Part shown: positions 62,921-64,000 of the stretch, piece after piece
How the letters are laid out: every line of letters starts with the position of its first letter
Position numbering within the stretch: position 1 is the first letter of the stretch
Assembly (NCBI RefSeq): GCF_900104485.1
Contig: NZ_FMXQ01000004.1
Span: 124,001-188,000 of the forward strand
DNA length: 64,000 bases
Direction: 5' to 3'
From: Bauldia litoralis
Lineage (GTDB): Bacteria; Pseudomonadota; Alphaproteobacteria; Rhizobiales; Kaistiaceae
Notes under the pieces: model-generated
What the model was told of the DNA's origin: nothing
What the model saw: the letters and a program-made list of their open reading frames with translations, nothing else
The model's database searches: none
Program-made: the position numbers and the translations under genes

Positions 62921-62926
62921 GGCTTC

Positions 62927-63637
62927 ATGATGGAAGACAACAGTATCGATCAACCCGTGCAGCCCCGGCGTCGTCGCGTCCTCATGGACGATGTCGTCGA
63001 TGCAATCCGCGAGGCGATCCTTTCGGGCAAGCTCGCCGCCGGCACGCGGCTGATCGAGGACGACCTTGCCCAGATGCTCGACGTCAGCCGCGGCCCGATC
63101 CGCCAGGCCCTGTTCAAGCTTCAGCAGGAAGGCCTTGTCGTCCACGAAACCCATCGCGGCGCCACCGTGGCGACCACCTCGCCGGACGACGTCGCCGAGA
63201 TCTACAGCCTGCGCACCGCGCTGGAAAGGCTGGCGATCGAGCAGGCCTGCAAGAAGGCGACGGCTTCGGACCTTGCGCCGCTGGAAGCAATTCTCCTGCT
63301 TTTTCAATCCACTCCGCGCGAGAACATCACCCGGAAGAAGGTCGCTGAATTCGATATCGATTTCCATGATGCGCTGTTTCGGGCGGCCCATCACCGGCGC
63401 CTCTACCGCGCCTGGGAAGGGTTGCGTTCGCAGGTCATGGTCTTTCTGCTGTTGCGCGACGCGCTGCCCGACGACTACCTCGACAGCTGGCATCGCGACC
63501 ATGCCAACCTCGTCGCGACCGTGCGCGCCGGCGATGTCGCCGCCGCGACCGCGGCGATCGAGGAGCACATCGGCGGCGCCCATGCACGCCTTCTGGTGAT
63601 GCTCGCGAAGGATAGCGGCCACTCCACCACTGACTAG
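62927..63637 (+). CDS. GntR family regulator with FCD domain
   Basis: A 236-residue FadR-type regulator. Winged helix about residues 22-88: DDVVDAIREAILSGKLAAGT, RLIEDDLAQMLDVSRGPIRQ and ALFKLQQEGLVVHETHRGAT. The FCD all-helical domain follows (95-225) with metal-ligand candidates in EFDIDFHDALF, WHRDHANLV and IEEHIGGAHARL. FCD regulators usually sense organic acids, which fits adjacent dehydrogenase and dehydratase genes. Two adjacent ATGs at 62927 and 62930 are possible starts. It is divergent from the hydroxyacid dehydrogenase. Confidence 0.92.
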   Translation: MMEDNSIDQPVQPRRRRVLMDDVVDAIREAILSGKLAAGTRLIEDDLAQMLDVSRGPIRQALFKLQQEGLVVHETHRGATVATTSPDDVAEIYSLRTALERLAIEQACKKATASDLAPLEAILLLFQSTPRENITRKKVAEFDIDFHDALFRAAHHRRLYRAWEGLRSQVMVFLLLRDALPDDYLDSWHRDHANLVATVRAGDVAAATAAIEEHIGGAHARLLVMLAKDSGHSTTD

Positions 63638-63649
63638 AACCGTCGCGGC

Positions 63650-63693
63650 TTGACAGGGTCGGCACCGCTCTCTACCGTTAAATTGTAAACAAT
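63650..63693 (+). promoter_or_regulatory. Promoter and candidate operator upstream of the Tat-exported binding protein
   Basis: TTGACA (63650-63655), 17 bases, then TACCGT (63673-63678). Directly downstream, TAAATTGTAAACA (63679-63691) extends into the near-palindrome ATTGTAAACAAT (63682-63693), covering the probable transcription start. A bound repressor would block initiation. Confidence 0.65.
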
Positions 63694-63767
63694 AAACAGT
63701 TGCCGATGCAACCCATGTCATCGCGCCAGTCGGCGAAGACACCGGGAACCGTTGAGGGAGGAATATC

Positions 63768-64000
63768 GTGACCACCAAGCCGCGTTCGTGCAGTGCCTCG
63801 CCTGCCAATTCCATCTCACTGATGAAGCCGACCCGCCGGCAGTTGCTTGCCGGAGCGACCGCGATCGGCGGGGGCGTGCTTGCCTCGACCCTGACCGGCG
63901 GCCGAAGCTTCGCCGCCGGCCGCAAGACGCTGAAGGTGATGAGCTGGGAACAGTTCCAGCCGGGCGAAAAGGACGGCTGGAACGCCGTCTTCGACAAGTT
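63768..64000 (+). CDS. Tat-exported extracellular solute-binding protein (partial)
   Basis: A GTG at 63768 with GAGGGAGGAAT upstream opens a frame that runs off the right edge after 77 residues. The start MTTKPRSCSASPANSISLMK leads to a twin-arginine motif (TRRQLLAG), a hydrophobic stretch (ATAIGGGVLASTL) and an AAGRKTLKVMSWEQFQPGEK start of the mature protein, as in SBP family 1 binding proteins for sugars, polyamines or opines. It is under the FCD-type operator, so it probably transports the substrate of the nearby dehydrogenase/dehydratase genes. Confidence 0.75.
   Translation, partial: MTTKPRSCSASPANSISLMKPTRRQLLAGATAIGGGVLASTLTGGRSFAAGRKTLKVMSWEQFQPGEKDGWNAVFDK

Overview
The window reads as a chromosomal segment of a GC-rich alphaproteobacterium, most likely of the order Hyphomicrobiales (Rhizobiales). 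The support is the mix of lineage-typical genes: a NadQ-type regulator with a matching palindrome upstream of nadA, a TIGR02301 protein, a SleB-type wall hydrolase, pyruvate phosphate dikinase, a fused NarK1-NarK2, a full TTAA-N7-TTAA CtrA box, and intergenic palindromic mosaic repeats of the sort common in rhizobia. I cannot fix the genus. No phage, plasmid, insertion-sequence or CRISPR signature was seen.

Layout. 1-3966: a truncated TRAP solute-binding gene, a short D,D-carboxypeptidase, a serine hydrolase and a DUF2092 lipoprotein-like pair. 4363-7582: a tightly coupled sulfur module (periplasmic rhodanese, YeeE/YedE transporter, proline-rich protein, DUF6969-like protein). 7653-12122: glyQ, two VOC genes, glyS and a small membrane protein; glyS carries an in-frame insertion made of palindromic repeats. 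12137-16000: repeat element, PRC-barrel protein, DUF3096, AcuI-like reductase, YtoQ and an MFS carrier. 16158-20294: the nadA-nadB-VOC-nadC operon behind a palindromic operator. 20313-27742 (minus strand): small membrane protein, SleB hydrolase, ppdK, then a run of nadQ, a tyrosine-phosphatase-like protein, an HD hydrolase and ygfZ. 27815-37025: dihydroorotase, EamA carrier, several small conserved proteins, Nudix, SRAP, DUF1499, and an enolase-superfamily enzyme with a RidA-like partner. 37107-37407: tRNA-Pro(CGG) and tRNA-Gln(TTG).

37446-50359 is a respiratory nitrate and nitrosative-stress block: narK1K2-narG-narH-narJ-narI followed by a parvulin PPIase and a 100-residue protein, with a divergent Crp/Fnr regulator (NarR type) and two FNR-type boxes in the shared promoter region; then fdxA, a group III truncated haemoglobin and the divergent NO sensor nsrR.

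51477-64000 is a catabolic and uptake island: a GntR/UTRA regulator, a ribose-type sugar ABC transporter with an SMP-30 lactonase, a convergent polar-amino-acid-type ABC system without ATPase, an enolase-superfamily sugar-acid dehydratase, a D-2-hydroxyacid dehydrogenase, a GntR/FCD regulator and the start of a Tat-exported binding protein. Three near-identical operators link the first GntR gene to both ABC systems, and a second shared 13-mer links the FCD regulator to its own region and to the following transporter. Both ABC systems have a strong RNA hairpin just after the binding-protein gene.

The most unusual observations are the repeat-derived insertion inside glyS, the three-site GntR operator set joining two transporters, and the NadQ/nadA operator pair. 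Statements on family membership are made from reading the translated sequence only; no search was run.
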